From contig MBFK01000126.1 in assembly GCA_001704765.1 (NCBI GenBank), forward strand, positions 124,001 to 188,000: a stretch of DNA of 64,000 nucleotides, read 5' to 3'. Position numbers and translations under genes: made by a program. The notes under the pieces are model-generated. The model made no database searches, was not told where the DNA came from, and was given only the letters and a program-made list of their open reading frames with translations. Below, piece by piece: positions 35,911-44,156 of the stretch (position 1 is the stretch's first letter; each line of letters opens with the position of its first letter). Origin of the DNA: Sinorhizobium shofinae. GTDB lineage: Bacteria > Pseudomonadota > Alphaproteobacteria > Rhizobiales > Rhizobiaceae.

Positions 35911-36249
35911 GGCGGGCCTCCACTCTGCGGGCGGTGTCACCGTTGCTGCGCCGGTCGACCGAAGCGAGCGACGCATTGTCGGCAATGTCGCCCTCCGCTC
36001 ACGCACAGTCAATCGGCGCAACCCGAAGATGCGCGACGCGCTGTACAGCTTTGCCCATCCATTGCAAGGCGTTAGAGTCTGTCGACAAGGTGCTCAAGCA
36101 GATTGCAGCATCTTTTGGAGACGTCCGCCTTTACGACAACATCTGGAAGCCATCGTCGGACGAGGCGGTTGCTGCCTCGACGCAGGCAGTGACATTCGAG
36201 GACTATAATCTTCGCAGCGGCAAGCGCTAAATTTAATATTGCTTGCGCC
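35911..36249. other. Intergenic region, mostly unassigned
   Basis: 339 bases between two minus-strand genes. No promoter or repeat is obvious. The second half has a plus-strand frame with coding-like composition, listed separately at 36051-36230. Confidence 0.4.
36051..36230 (+). CDS. Possible small protein or gene remnant
   Basis: 59 codons from a TTG, ending TAA. The last 48 residues (VDKVLKQIAASFGDVRLYD..., ending TFEDYNLRSGKR) use codons and amino acids like a real protein, but no ribosome site precedes the TTG. It may be the 3' remnant of a lost gene. No family recognised. Confidence 0.3.
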   Translation: MPIHCKALESVDKVLKQIAASFGDVRLYDNIWKPSSDEAVAASTQAVTFEDYNLRSGKR

Positions 36250-36753
36250 TCAGCCTTTCCGCCATGGCGTCAGCCTTGGGAGCCAGCGCGGCACGCTACG
36301 CTGATACGCTTCATACTCGGCGGTGAAGGCGTGGTGCAGCGTCGGCTCCTCGTAAGCGATGACGAAGAGATGGCATACCGTCCAGAACGCCGCTCCGTAT
36401 GCAATGAGCCGCCAGTCGCCAAATAGCAATCCCTGCCCCACGATGATCGCCAGCACCGAGAGGTACATCGGATTACGCACGTGACGGTAGAACCCCGTGA
36501 CGACCAGGGTTTGCGTCGGTGCAACCGGCGCCGGCGTACCGAACCCTTCCACAGCGAACCGTCTGATCGAATCGACTAGCCCTGGAAGCCCCGCGACGAT
36601 CAGGATGACGCCGACCGCCTGCGTCACCCATGTGCCGAGGAAGGGATCGCGAAACTGCCAGCGGTTGATCCACCATGGGACGAGTCCCGTGAACGCACAT
36701 GGGACGACTACGAAGAAAACCGCTGAACCGAGGATTGCGACGGGCTTTCGCAT
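36250..36753 (-). CDS. isoprenylcysteine carboxyl methyltransferase-like membrane protein
   Basis: 167 residues with four or five membrane helices. The C-terminal motif GFYRHVRNPMYLSVL (about 93-107) with a following glutamate (YEEPTL) is the S-adenosylmethionine-binding signature of the ICMT/PEMT-type methyltransferases. Bacterial members methylate lipids or unknown small molecules in the inner membrane. The ATG at 36753 is chosen to begin just before the first helix. It is the last gene before the Lrp-type gene on the same strand, 77 bases apart; no functional link is evident. Confidence 0.75.
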   Translation of the reverse strand: MRKPVAILGSAVFFVVVPCAFTGLVPWWINRWQFRDPFLGTWVTQAVGVILIVAGLPGLVDSIRRFAVEGFGTPAPVAPTQTLVVTGFYRHVRNPMYLSVLAIIVGQGLLFGDWRLIAYGAAFWTVCHLFVIAYEEPTLHHAFTAEYEAYQRSVPRWLPRLTPWRKG

Positions 36754-36830
36754 GATCAAGAAGTATCCGACTGACGGGTTGTAAAACCAAATTCGTGCCG
36801 ATTGTATCGCCGACCTCCAGATTACTAAAT

Positions 36831-37289
36831 TTAGATCCTCCTCTCCTTGATGGTGTTCATCACGAAGCTCGTCTCGATCGAAGCGACGCATTTGAGCCGG
36901 GCGATTTTCTCCTTGATGAAACGCTCGTAGTGCTCGAGACCCGCGCTCATCACCTTCAGCACATAGTCGCGCGAGCCCGTGACGAGGTGGCATTCGAGCA
37001 CTTCATCCCAGCCCCGGATCGCCTCCTCGAACATGACGATCTCGTCCTCGTGCTGGCGGCTGAGGCGGACGGTGGCGATCGCCGTCATCGTCCAGCCTTC
37101 GATGACCGGGTCGACGAGCGCCGTATAGCCGCGGATGACGCCGGTTTCCTCGAGGCGCCGCAGCCGTCGCAGGCAGGGCGAAGGAGAAAGGCCGACGCGC
37201 TCTGCGAGTTCATTATTGGTGATCCGCGCGTCGGAAATCAGTTCCCTCAGAATGCGGCGATCCATCTCGTCAGCAATTTTCTGCGTCAT
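36831..37289 (-). CDS. Lrp/AsnC-family regulator
   Basis: 152 residues. It has the N-terminal HTH (MDRRILRELISDARITNNELAERVGLSPSPCLRRLRRLE) and a C-terminal effector domain with VLECHLVTGSRDYVLKV. It is divergent from a cystathionine gamma-synthase-family enzyme across 120 bases, an arrangement like mdeR/mdeA of pseudomonads. It most likely activates that gene in response to a sulfur amino acid. A TATAAT hexamer at 37369-37374 faces the enzyme gene. Confidence 0.85.
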   Translation of the reverse strand: MTQKIADEMDRRILRELISDARITNNELAERVGLSPSPCLRRLRRLEETGVIRGYTALVDPVIEGWTMTAIATVRLSRQHEDEIVMFEEAIRGWDEVLECHLVTGSRDYVLKVMSAGLEHYERFIKEKIARLKCVASIETSFVMNTIKERRI

Positions 37290-37409
37290 ATCGCTAAAGC
37301 CTCGGCAAAAAGTTGCGCCCATCAAAACGAAGTGATCGCAAATAGCAAGGATCGGTCCAAGCGTTTGATATAATTTAGCCGATAGTCGAGTCCGCTTGGG
37401 AGATAAGCC

Positions 37410-38693
37410 ATGACCGCGCCGCATCCGTCGAAGACCCATATCGGCAACCACAAACTGCATCCCGAAACGCTGATGCTGAACTATGGTTACGACCCCGAGC
37501 TCTCGGAAGGCGCGGTCAAGCCACCGATATTCTTGACTTCCACCTTCGTCTTCCACTCCGCCGAGGAAGGACGCGACTTTTTCGACTTCGTCTCGGGGCG
37601 GCGCGAGCCGCCGGCAGGCGTCGGCGCCGGGCTCGTCTATTCGCGCTTCAATCATCCGAACAGCGAGATCGTCGAAGATCGGCTTGCGGTGTTCGAACGG
37701 GCCGAGGCGGGCGCGCTCTTTTCCTCCGGCATGTCGGCGATCGCCACGACGCTGCTTGCCTTCGTGCGGCCGGGCGATGCGATCCTGCATTCGCAGCCGC
37801 TGTACGGCGGCACCGAGACGCTGCTCGCCAAGACCTTCCTCAATCTCGGCATCCATGCCGTCGGCTTTGCCGATGGAACCGATGAATCGGCCGTCAGCGC
37901 CGCCGCCGAGAAGGCAATGAGCAAGGGCCGGGTCGCCGCGGTCCTTATCGAGACGCCGGCCAACCCCACCAACAGCCTCGTCGATGTCGCAATGATCCGC
38001 CGCATCGCCGAAAAGATCGGCGAAAGACAGGGGCAGAGGCCGATCGTCGCCTGCGACAACACCCTGCTCGGCCCGGTCTTCCAGCACCCGATCGACCACG
38101 GCGCCGATCTGTCGCTTTATTCGCTCACCAAATATGTCGGCGGCCACTCCGATCTGATCGCGGGCGCCGCCCTCGGCTCCAAGGCCCTCATCAAACAGGT
38201 GAAGGCGCTTCGCGGCTCGATCGGCACGCAGCTCGACCCGCATTCCTGCTGGATGATCGGCCGGTCGCTCGAAACGCTGTCGGTCCGGATGGAGAAGGCG
38301 AACGAGAATGCCCGCATCGTCGCCGAGTTCCTGCGCGACCACCCGAAGATCGAAGGGATCCACTATCTGCCCTTCCACGACGAAGCGTCGCCGGTCGGCC
38401 GCGTCTTTGCTGCTCAATGCACCGGGGCCGGCTCGACCTTCTCCTTCGACATCGCCGGCGGCCAGGAGGCAGCCTTCCGTTTCCTCAACGCGCTGCAGAT
38501 CTTCAAGCTGGCGGTCAGCCTCGGCGGCACGGAATCGCTCGCGAGCCACCCGGCCGCCATGACTCACTCGGGCGTGCCGATCGAGGTGCGGCGCCGGATC
38601 GGCGTGCTCGAGTCCACCATCCGCCTGTCGATCGGCATCGAGCATCCGGACGACCTCGTCGCCGACGTGGCCAATGCACTGACGACCGTCTGA
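37410..38693 (+). CDS. cystathionine gamma-synthase-family PLP enzyme (methionine gamma-lyase-like)
   Basis: 427 residues, slightly long for the family through an N-terminal extension and an insertion near 60-75 ([13 protein letters not shown]). The PLP lysine is Lys241 ([11 protein letters not shown]). Other landmarks are [34 protein letters not shown] and [18 protein letters not shown]. Members catalyse gamma-elimination or gamma-replacement on methionine, homocysteine or activated homoserine. The divergent Lrp-type regulator suggests catabolism of a sulfur amino acid. Exact reaction not decided. Confidence 0.82.
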   Translation: MTAPHPSKTHIGNHKLHPETLMLNYGYDPELSEGAVKPPIFLTSTFVFHSAEEGRDFFDFVSGRREPPAGVGAGLVYSRFNHPNSEIVEDRLAVFERAEAGALFSSGMSAIATTLLAFVRPGDAILHSQPLYGGTETLLAKTFLNLGIHAVGFADGTDESAVSAAAEKAMSKGRVAAVLIETPANPTNSLVDVAMIRRIAEKIGERQGQRPIVACDNTLLGPVFQHPIDHGADLSLYSLTKYVGGHSDLIAGAALGSKALIKQVKALRGSIGTQLDPHSCWMIGRSLETLSVRMEKANENARIVAEFLRDHPKIEGIHYLPFHDEASPVGRVFAAQCTGAGSTFSFDIAGGQEAAFRFLNALQIFKLAVSLGGTESLASHPAAMTHSGVPIEVRRRIGVLESTIRLSIGIEHPDDLVADVANALTTV

Positions 38694-38715
38694 CGCCGTC
38701 GATCCGCGGCCGGGG

Positions 38716-39066
38716 TCAGTGCGACAGTATGTTGATGCTGTTGCCGAATGGATCGCGCAGGTAGAAGCGCCGCACGCCCCAGGGCTCGTCGGTGATGTCG
38801 TGGACGATCTCGACACCGGCCGCCTTGGCGCGCTGATAGACTTCGTCCGCGTCGTCGACCTCGATCGAGAGCGCCGGCACCGGCGTTCCCGAACCGCCCT
38901 CGGTGGCGACGCTCACCTGCGGCACCGCCGAGCCGCCCTCCGCCGCGAAAGTGACGATCCAGCCATGGTCCATGACGAAGTCGAGGCCGAGGAGATCGGC
39001 ATAGAAGCGGCGCGCAAGCTGCGGATCGGAAGCCTGAAGATTGGGCACGATGCGTCGGACTGCCAT
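38716..39066 (-). CDS. VOC-superfamily (glyoxalase/bleomycin-resistance-type) protein
   Basis: 116 residues, one vicinal-oxygen-chelate unit of two beta-alpha-beta-beta-beta repeats (VRRIVPNLQASDPQLARRFYADLLGLDFV; SIEVDDADEVYQRAKAAGVEIVHD; RRFYLRDPFGNSINIL). It is likely a dimer with a metal or small-molecule site. It converges with the PLP enzyme gene and lies 15 bases downstream of the TetR-type gene on the same strand, so they may be cotranscribed. Function unknown. Confidence 0.82.
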   Translation of the reverse strand: MAVRRIVPNLQASDPQLARRFYADLLGLDFVMDHGWIVTFAAEGGSAVPQVSVATEGGSGTPVPALSIEVDDADEVYQRAKAAGVEIVHDITDEPWGVRRFYLRDPFGNSINILSH

Positions 39067-39081
39067 TCTATCCTCCCTATT

Positions 39082-39675
39082 TCATCGGCATCCCATCACC
39101 GACCTGGACAACGCCAGTTTGACAAGAGAAGCCGCAGCCGTTCCGGCCGTCTCCATATAGGTCGGATCGCGGTGAAGCAAAACGACTGCAAAGCTGCCAT
39201 CGAGAAGCAGCAGAACCTGCCGCGCAAGCGCTTCTGCGTCGGCGATCCTTTCCGCTTCGAAGATCTGTCGCAGCCAGTCCTCGAACTTCTTCTTATGCGT
39301 GGCCCCGATCCGGATCGCCGGGTGGCCCGGCATGTTCGCAAGTTCTGCAGAGACGCGTAGAAAGCCGCAGCCCTTCCATTTCGGATGCCGCGCAGCACGG
39401 GCGAGATTGCGGAATATGGCCTCGACCTTCGCCATGACGTCCCCCTCGGTCTCCACGAACCATTTCCGAAAGAGCTTGAGATTCGGCTGGTCACGCACGT
39501 CGAGATAGGCGGCAATCAGCTCGTCCTTGCTTTCGAAATGATAATAGAGCGTGCGCTTCGTCACGCCGGCCGCCTCCGCCACGGCATCGACGCTGACGGC
39601 GCGGATGCCCTCGGAATAGAACAGCTTGGCGGCAGCGGAAACGATGCGTTCGCGTGTGTTAGGAACCGCTGTCAT
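39082..39675 (-). CDS. TetR/AcrR-family regulator
   Basis: 197 residues. The N-terminal HTH is clear (TRERIVSAAAKLFYSEGIRAVSVDAVAEAAGVTKRTLYYHFESKDELIAAYL), followed by a helical ligand domain. It is divergent from a crotonase-family gene across 83 bases containing an ACCG...CGGT dyad. It likely represses that gene and its own small operon. Confidence 0.85.
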   Translation of the reverse strand: MTAVPNTRERIVSAAAKLFYSEGIRAVSVDAVAEAAGVTKRTLYYHFESKDELIAAYLDVRDQPNLKLFRKWFVETEGDVMAKVEAIFRNLARAARHPKWKGCGFLRVSAELANMPGHPAIRIGATHKKKFEDWLRQIFEAERIADAEALARQVLLLLDGSFAVVLLHRDPTYMETAGTAAASLVKLALSRSVMGCR

Positions 39676-39683
39676 GGCGAGGT

Positions 39684-39713
39684 ATACCGACTAGTGAATA
39701 TACATACGGTTAT
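39684..39713. promoter_or_regulatory. Imperfect dyad in the TetR/crotonase gap
   Basis: ATACCGACTAGTGAATATAC followed by ATACGGTTAT has ATACCG/CGGTTAT ends and an internal ACTAGT. It lies in the only gap between the two divergent genes and is a plausible TetR operator. Symmetry is weak, so confidence is low. Confidence 0.35.
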
Positions 39714-39758
39714 TGTCCGCCTAGCCTCCCCACGTCAACACACGATGGGAGACAAACC

Positions 39759-40550
39759 ATGTCCGATACAGTGCTTCTTCAAATCTCGGCCGGCATCGCG
39801 CTCTTGACGCTCAACCGACCCGGCAAACTGAACGCGCTCAACTACGAACTCATCGACCGGCTTCTTGCTCTGCTCGACCTGATAGAGGTGGACGAGACGG
39901 TGCAGGCCGTTATCCTCATCGGCGCGGGCGAACGCGCATTTTCCGCCGGAGGCGACATTCACGAGTTTTCCGGCAGCGTCGCAAAGGGTGTGAATGCCGC
40001 TATCCGCGATTTCGTCCGGCGCGGGCAACAACTCACCAACCGGCTCGAAGCCTTTCCAAAGCCGGTAATCGCCGCGGTCAACGGCCTTGCCTATGGCGGC
40101 GGCTGCGAGATCACGGAAGCAGTGCATCTCGCCATTGCCAGCGAACGGTCACGCTTTGCCAAGCCCGAGGTCAAGCTCGCCATGCCACCCACATTCGGCG
40201 GCACGCAGCGCCTGCCACGGCTTGCCGGGCGCAAGCGTGCTCTTGAGTTACTGCTGACCGGAGAGGCTTTCTCGCCGCAGCGCGCGCTCGAGATGGGACT
40301 CATCAACGCGATCGTGCCGCACGAGGAACTCATCGCTGCCGCTCGCGCGCTTGCCACCCGCATCATCCGCCACTCGCCTCTTGCAACCGCCGCCATCATC
40401 ACCGCGGTAACGCGCGGCCTCAACATGGCGGTAGGCGAAGGCCTGCTCAACGAAAGCGAGCAGTTCGCCCGCGTAGTGCCGAGCCATGATCTCAAGGAAG
40501 GGCTTGCCGCCTGGAAGGAACGGCGTGAACCCCATTATGCCGGGCGCTGA
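39759..40550 (+). CDS. enoyl-CoA hydratase/isomerase-family protein
   Basis: 263 residues, crotonase fold. The oxyanion segment AFSAGGD (near 66), NGLAYGGGCEITEA (near 108) and FAKPEVKLAMPPTFGGTQRLPRL retain both catalytic glutamates of enoyl-CoA hydratases. The substrate is an unknown CoA ester. It is divergent from the TetR-type regulator, which probably senses a CoA ester or related acid. Confidence 0.85.
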   Translation: MSDTVLLQISAGIALLTLNRPGKLNALNYELIDRLLALLDLIEVDETVQAVILIGAGERAFSAGGDIHEFSGSVAKGVNAAIRDFVRRGQQLTNRLEAFPKPVIAAVNGLAYGGGCEITEAVHLAIASERSRFAKPEVKLAMPPTFGGTQRLPRLAGRKRALELLLTGEAFSPQRALEMGLINAIVPHEELIAAARALATRIIRHSPLATAAIITAVTRGLNMAVGEGLLNESEQFARVVPSHDLKEGLAAWKERREPHYAGR

Positions 40551-40562
40551 GATCGCGTGCAG

Positions 40563-41045
40563 TCAGATCCGTGCGAAGCCGAGCACGAAAAGGCCGAGCG
40601 ACCCGATCGAGGCGAGCGTGCGGACGTGGTTCCACCAGACCCAGTCGGTCAGATAGCGCTGCTGCCAGAGGTCGGCGGCAGCCTGGCCGGGAGGCGCGGC
40701 GGCAAGGGCGTTGTTCAAGGGCACGTTGAAGATGATCGTCACCGCAAGCGTGCCGACGACATAGACCAATCCGCCGGCGGCGAGCAGATAGCTCCCCTCG
40801 CCGCCCGAGAGAAAGGCGGCGAGGATGAGAACGAGCCCGAGAAGCCCAGTCCCCATGAAGGCGGTGAGGAACAGCGGATTCTGGATCACCACATTGATGG
40901 CGTTCATCGCGGCAATGCCCGCCTCGGGGGAAAGCCGCGACAGCGCCTGCATGATGCAGACGGAGAAGACGAAGAAGAGGCCGGCCATCAGGCCGGAGCC
41001 GATGACGGCAGCGAAGGCCAGGGCGGGAACAAGGGCAACTATCAC
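40563..41045 (-). CDS. DUF1772 (anthrone-oxygenase-like) membrane protein
   Basis: 160 residues, four membrane helices (about 5-28, 52-75, 82-105, 140-158), with the DUF1772 pattern FNVPLNNALAAAPP before a WNHVRTLAS segment. The GTG start overlaps the stop of the upstream NmrA-type remnant (GTGA). Proteins of this family often sit next to NAD(P)-binding NmrA-like genes. Function not established. Confidence 0.78.
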   Translation of the reverse strand: MIVALVPALAFAAVIGSGLMAGLFFVFSVCIMQALSRLSPEAGIAAMNAINVVIQNPLFLTAFMGTGLLGLVLILAAFLSGGEGSYLLAAGGLVYVVGTLAVTIIFNVPLNNALAAAPPGQAAADLWQQRYLTDWVWWNHVRTLASIGSLGLFVLGFARI

Positions 41046-41656
41046 ACGACACTCCAGATACCGGTTGCGGCCGTTTCGCGGGCATAGTCGGCAAAATCAC
41101 GCGGCTTGCGGCCAAGCAGACGCTCGACGTCCTGGGACAGATGCGAATTGCGGCCATCGAGCACCGACGTGAACAGATAGCCGACCAGCGAGACATAGTC
41201 ACCCGGCAGGCCGTCGGCGCTGAGTTGCGCGGTGAAATCCCCGACCGGCACCGATCGGTAACGAATGTCGCGCCCCGCCGCGGCAGCGATCTCGGCCACG
41301 GCTTCGGCAAAGGTCATGAGCCGCGGCCCGGTCAATTCGCAGACGCGGCCCGCATGCCCCTCCTCGGTCAGCGCCACCACGGCCACATCGGCGATGTCCT
41401 CGGCGCTGATGAACGGCTCGCGGACATCGCTCGGCGGCAGCACGACCAGGCCGCTTTGGACCGGGTCGGTCAGGAAGTCCTCGCTGAAATTCTCGAAGAA
41501 CCAGCTGGCCCGGATTATCGTCCACTCCGCGCCTGCCCGCTGCAGTTCCGCCTCGGCGGCTTGTGCCTCGTCTTCGTCGCGGCCGGATAGCAGAACCAGC
41601 CGCCGCGCCCCTTCTCTAGCGCGAGCGCGGAAATCGGCGGATCGCATCGACGGCAC
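41042..41656 (-). pseudogene. NmrA-like NAD(P)-binding protein, 5'-truncated
   Basis: The 204 codons present cover the middle and C-terminal parts of an NmrA/atypical short-chain-dehydrogenase protein (RRLVLLSGRDEDEAQAAE; WTIIRASWFFENFSEDFL; EPFISAEDIADVAVVAL). Intact relatives have about 85-95 more N-terminal residues including a GxxGxxG nucleotide-binding loop, which is absent. Upstream in all minus-strand frames (41657-41765) there is no continuation. It is therefore probably non-functional, although a shortened product could still be made. The 3' neighbour is the coupled DUF1772 gene. Confidence 0.7.
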
Positions 41657-41764
41657 AGGGCAGGGCGCTGCGTCGAGGGCGACCCCATCGTCGAGGCCTA
41701 CAAGCGCATGATCCTTCGGGATTTTGTCGCGGACGAAACTCCGAACGGCGCAACTTCAATTTGA
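41651..41764 (+). pseudogene. 3' remnant of an unidentified plus-strand gene
   Basis: A plus-strand frame running to TGA at 41762-41764 reads CVEGDPIVEAYKRMILRDF and ends ETPNGATSI, with codon use typical of the neighbouring genes. It has no start codon or ribosome site and meets the truncated NmrA-like gene at about 41650. It looks like the tail of a gene once divergent from the NmrA-like gene. Family not recognised. Confidence 0.4.
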
Positions 41765-41800
41765 CATCGACAGCGCGCGAACCTAATCATCGCTGATCGA

Positions 41801-42045
41801 CTGGTTCCCGGAATGCGAACGCGTTTCGGGAGTAAACGGGAACGTGACGGATGGACCCAAGCTGGGCATCTCAATCACGGCCGACCCCGCGACTGTAGAG
41901 CGACGTGAATTTGCTGTTCCGGAGCGATCCGGAAGAAGCCACTGGGAGAGAACCGCGAGGTGGTTCAGACCTGGGAAGGCGAGGCAAATCCCTGGTGACT
42001 AGGCTAGCCTGGGCACCTGACGCCGCGAGCCAGGAAACCTGCCAA
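41801..42045 (+). ncRNA. Cobalamin riboswitch
   Basis: The conserved blocks of the B12 riboswitch appear in order: the 5' stem GGTTCCCGGAA (41803 on), GGGAACGTGA (41840s), CCCCGCGACTGTAGAGCGACG (about 41886-41906, here quoted across its length in part), the B12-box-type GCCACTGGGAGAG (41938 on), GGTGGTTCAGACCTGGGAAGGCGA (seen at 41969 on), and the 3' strand AGCCAGGAAACCTGCC (42028-42043). It precedes cbtB by 56 bases, the expected position. High B12 should shut off cbtB-cbtA. Confidence 0.9.
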
Positions 42046-42100
42046 TCGATGCGGGCATCGTGCCCAACGGGAACATCCCACTGCCATCACGGAGGTTGTC

Positions 42101-42277
42101 ATGGCTACGTCTACAGTTTCGAGCATTCCGCTCTCCCTCAGCGATCGTCTCGCCACGGGCATCATCGCCCTCATGATCGGCGCCTTCCTCGTCTTCGGTG
42201 TAGGCCTGGCGAATTCGGCCGTGCTGCATGACACGGCACACGACACGCGTCATTCCTACGGCTTCCCCTGCCACTAA
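42101..42277 (+). CDS. cbtB: CbtB, cobalt transporter small subunit
   Basis: 58 residues with one membrane helix (about 18-40). The C-terminus (HDTAHDTRHSYGFPCH) is the histidine-rich metal-binding tail diagnostic of CbtB. GGAGG lies upstream of the ATG at 42101. CbtA/CbtB are predicted cobalt transporters found under B12 riboswitches in alphaproteobacteria; the riboswitch here supports this. cbtA follows after 175 bases. Confidence 0.92.
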   Translation: MATSTVSSIPLSLSDRLATGIIALMIGAFLVFGVGLANSAVLHDTAHDTRHSYGFPCH

Positions 42278-42452
42278 GCGAAGTCATGGAACGCTTGCCG
42301 CGTTCCACATCGAACGAAACAATCGACCCTCCGGTGTTCGGAGCGCGCGGCGTGCCGCTGGTACGCGTCCGCGCCTGCGAGCGCTGGTTTGCGTCCATGG
42401 AACCGGGCCGGCTCTGCCGCAGGGCGATCGCGCCCGCCGAGGAAAATCGACA

Positions 42453-43241
42453 ATGATCGTCAAGACACTTCTGGCCGCGATCGTGGCCGGGCTGATCGCC
42501 GGCGTCTTCATGACCGCCGCCCAGGAATTGCGCGTCACGCCACTCATCCTGCATGCGGAAGAATTCGAGGGCGAAGCGCCAGCCGCCCCTGGACAGCCAG
42601 CCGGTGAGCAGCCAGCGCCAACCGACCATCAGCATTCGTCGCTAAGCGGCGCCTCGACCTTGAGTAACGCGCTCGCCGCCATTTCGCCGGTGACCCCCGC
42701 CTACGCCCACGAGCATGAGGGCGAACCCGAGGAAGGCGGCATTATGTTCGGCATGAGCCGCTTTTCCGGCACGCTTGCCGCCAATCTGGTCACCGGCGCC
42801 GGCTTCTCGCTGCTGCTTGCCGGCATCAGCCTGGTGATCGGCTATCCGATCACACTTGCCAACGGCGCGCTCTGGGGCGCCTTCGGCTGGCTCGCGGTGC
42901 ACCTGCTGCCCGCAGTCGGGCTGCCACCAGAACTGCCGGGCTTTCCGGCCGCTGAGCTGGGCGACCGCCAGGCCTGGTGGCTGGCGACCGTACTGCTCTC
43001 GGCCGCTGGCCTTTACCTGTTGGCACTCCGTCGCGAAATCGTCGCCAAGCTGGCGGGTCTTGTCCTTGTCGCTGCTCCCCATCTTTATGGCGCGCCGCTG
43101 CCGCTCGACATTTCCAGTAACGTGCCGGCCGTGCTCGGCGCCGAGTTCGCCGTCGCCGCGCTTGCAACGACGCTCGCCTTCTGGATCGTGCTCGGCATCG
43201 TCTCCGGTTTCATCAATGACCGGTTTCTCCGGGTGAACTAA
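42453..43241 (+). CDS. cbtA: CbtA, cobalt transporter membrane subunit
   Basis: 262 residues with about five membrane helices. After helix 1 (ending MTAAQELRVTPLIL) there is a proline/histidine-rich loop (TDHQHSS, then YAHEHEGEPEEGG), a likely metal site. The start at 42453 follows CGAGGAAAA; the open frame further upstream overlaps cbtB and is discarded. It works with CbtB in the inner membrane under the same riboswitch. Transport itself is predicted for the family, not proven here. Confidence 0.9.
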   Translation: MIVKTLLAAIVAGLIAGVFMTAAQELRVTPLILHAEEFEGEAPAAPGQPAGEQPAPTDHQHSSLSGASTLSNALAAISPVTPAYAHEHEGEPEEGGIMFGMSRFSGTLAANLVTGAGFSLLLAGISLVIGYPITLANGALWGAFGWLAVHLLPAVGLPPELPGFPAAELGDRQAWWLATVLLSAAGLYLLALRREIVAKLAGLVLVAAPHLYGAPLPLDISSNVPAVLGAEFAVAALATTLAFWIVLGIVSGFINDRFLRVN

Positions 43242-43261
43242 CCCGCACTTGTGCGTTCGCC

Positions 43262-43303
43262 GCTTGTCCCTTCTCCCCGCATGCGGGGAGAAGGGAGCGG
43301 GAT
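43262..43303. repeat. CTTCTCCCCGC/GCGGGGAGAAG palindrome
   Basis: A perfect palindrome (CCTTCTCCCCGC-AT-GCGGGGAGAAGG) lies in the convergent gap between cbtA and the FhuF-like gene. It is the same family as 17584-17720. It could act as a bidirectional transcription stop, but no T-run follows. Confidence 0.55.
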
Positions 43304-43313
43304 GGGGCCTGCC

Positions 43314-44156
43314 TCACACTTTGCTATCGAGCAGGCAGGCGCGCAGCCGATCTCGTCGAAGCTCAGGCTTGAGCAGCACGCAGGTGTCGCAGTAGCTGCC
43401 GCCATCGGCACGATAAAAGAGGCAACAGCCGCCGCGTATCCGGTAGGTTCTGGAGCGCACCACTTCTCCACCGCTGCTGGCCGCGTCGATCGTTTCGTAA
43501 TGAAGCTCCCGCGACACGAGCGGCGAGTGAGCGCGCTTGACGATCGCCAGCGCATGCTCGATCGCCATGTCCTCCTCTTCTCGCCGGCGCCCGATCTCCA
43601 GGAAAGCGCCGGCGAGGCTGTCTGCGGCAAGTCGCCATTGTGCACGGGCCGACAGGCCGCAACGCCGTTTCACGAGCGCGATCACCGGTTTCAGATGCGC
43701 AACGAAGGTATCGTGGTAGCTCTTGTCCAACGCCGCGCGCTCCATTCCACTCTCGCCTGGCTCGACCAGGAAATGAAACCGGCCCGCCGCGAGCGTCCGC
43801 CCGTCGAGGGGCCGTGAATAGGTTTCAAAACGCAGTCCCGAGACGATCGGAACAAGGCCGCTGGCGAGATAGATCGCTCCCACCGCAAGGCTGAGCTGGT
43901 GGCTATAGAAGGCGATCAGATGCGCTGCCCGAATCTTGTCGTCCATGCCGGACGCAAAGCGGTCCTGATAGGCAAGGCAGGTTTCGACGTTGGCCGAGTC
44001 CGACCAGAAACCGTCTGGGGATTGGAAGTGTGCATTGGGGGTCGCAACCGAACAGGCGACTTCCGGAATAGAGGCCGCGAGCCATTCGATCGCGGCCGCC
44101 GCCTCCCGGTCTGCCGCGCTCCCCCGATAGTGCCCCTGCTCCATTCTCTCATCCAT
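43314..44156 (-). CDS. FhuF-like [2Fe-2S] ferric reductase protein
   Basis: 280 residues. The C-terminus has CC at 244-245, Cys256 and Cys259, exactly the CC-X10-C-X2-C of FhuF-type ferric-siderophore reductases, preceded by YRIRGG. The N-terminal two thirds resemble FhuF only loosely. The start at 44156 overlaps the end of the upstream glucoamylase-family gene by eight bases; an ATG at 44144 is an alternative with a slightly better ribosome site. It is the second FhuF-type gene in the window, without a transporter beside it. Its ferric substrate is unknown. Confidence 0.72.
   Translation of the reverse strand: MDERMEQGHYRGSAADREAAAAIEWLAASIPEVACSVATPNAHFQSPDGFWSDSANVETCLAYQDRFASGMDDKIRAAHLIAFYSHQLSLAVGAIYLASGLVPIVSGLRFETYSRPLDGRTLAAGRFHFLVEPGESGMERAALDKSYHDTFVAHLKPVIALVKRRCGLSARAQWRLAADSLAGAFLEIGRRREEEDMAIEHALAIVKRAHSPLVSRELHYETIDAASSGGEVVRSRTYRIRGGCCLFYRADGGSYCDTCVLLKPELRRDRLRACLLDSKV

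Noticed and set aside
37290-38816. Upstream extension of the Lrp-type frame opposite the PLP enzyme
   Set aside because: Antisense to the PLP enzyme; the HTH protein starts naturally at 37289.
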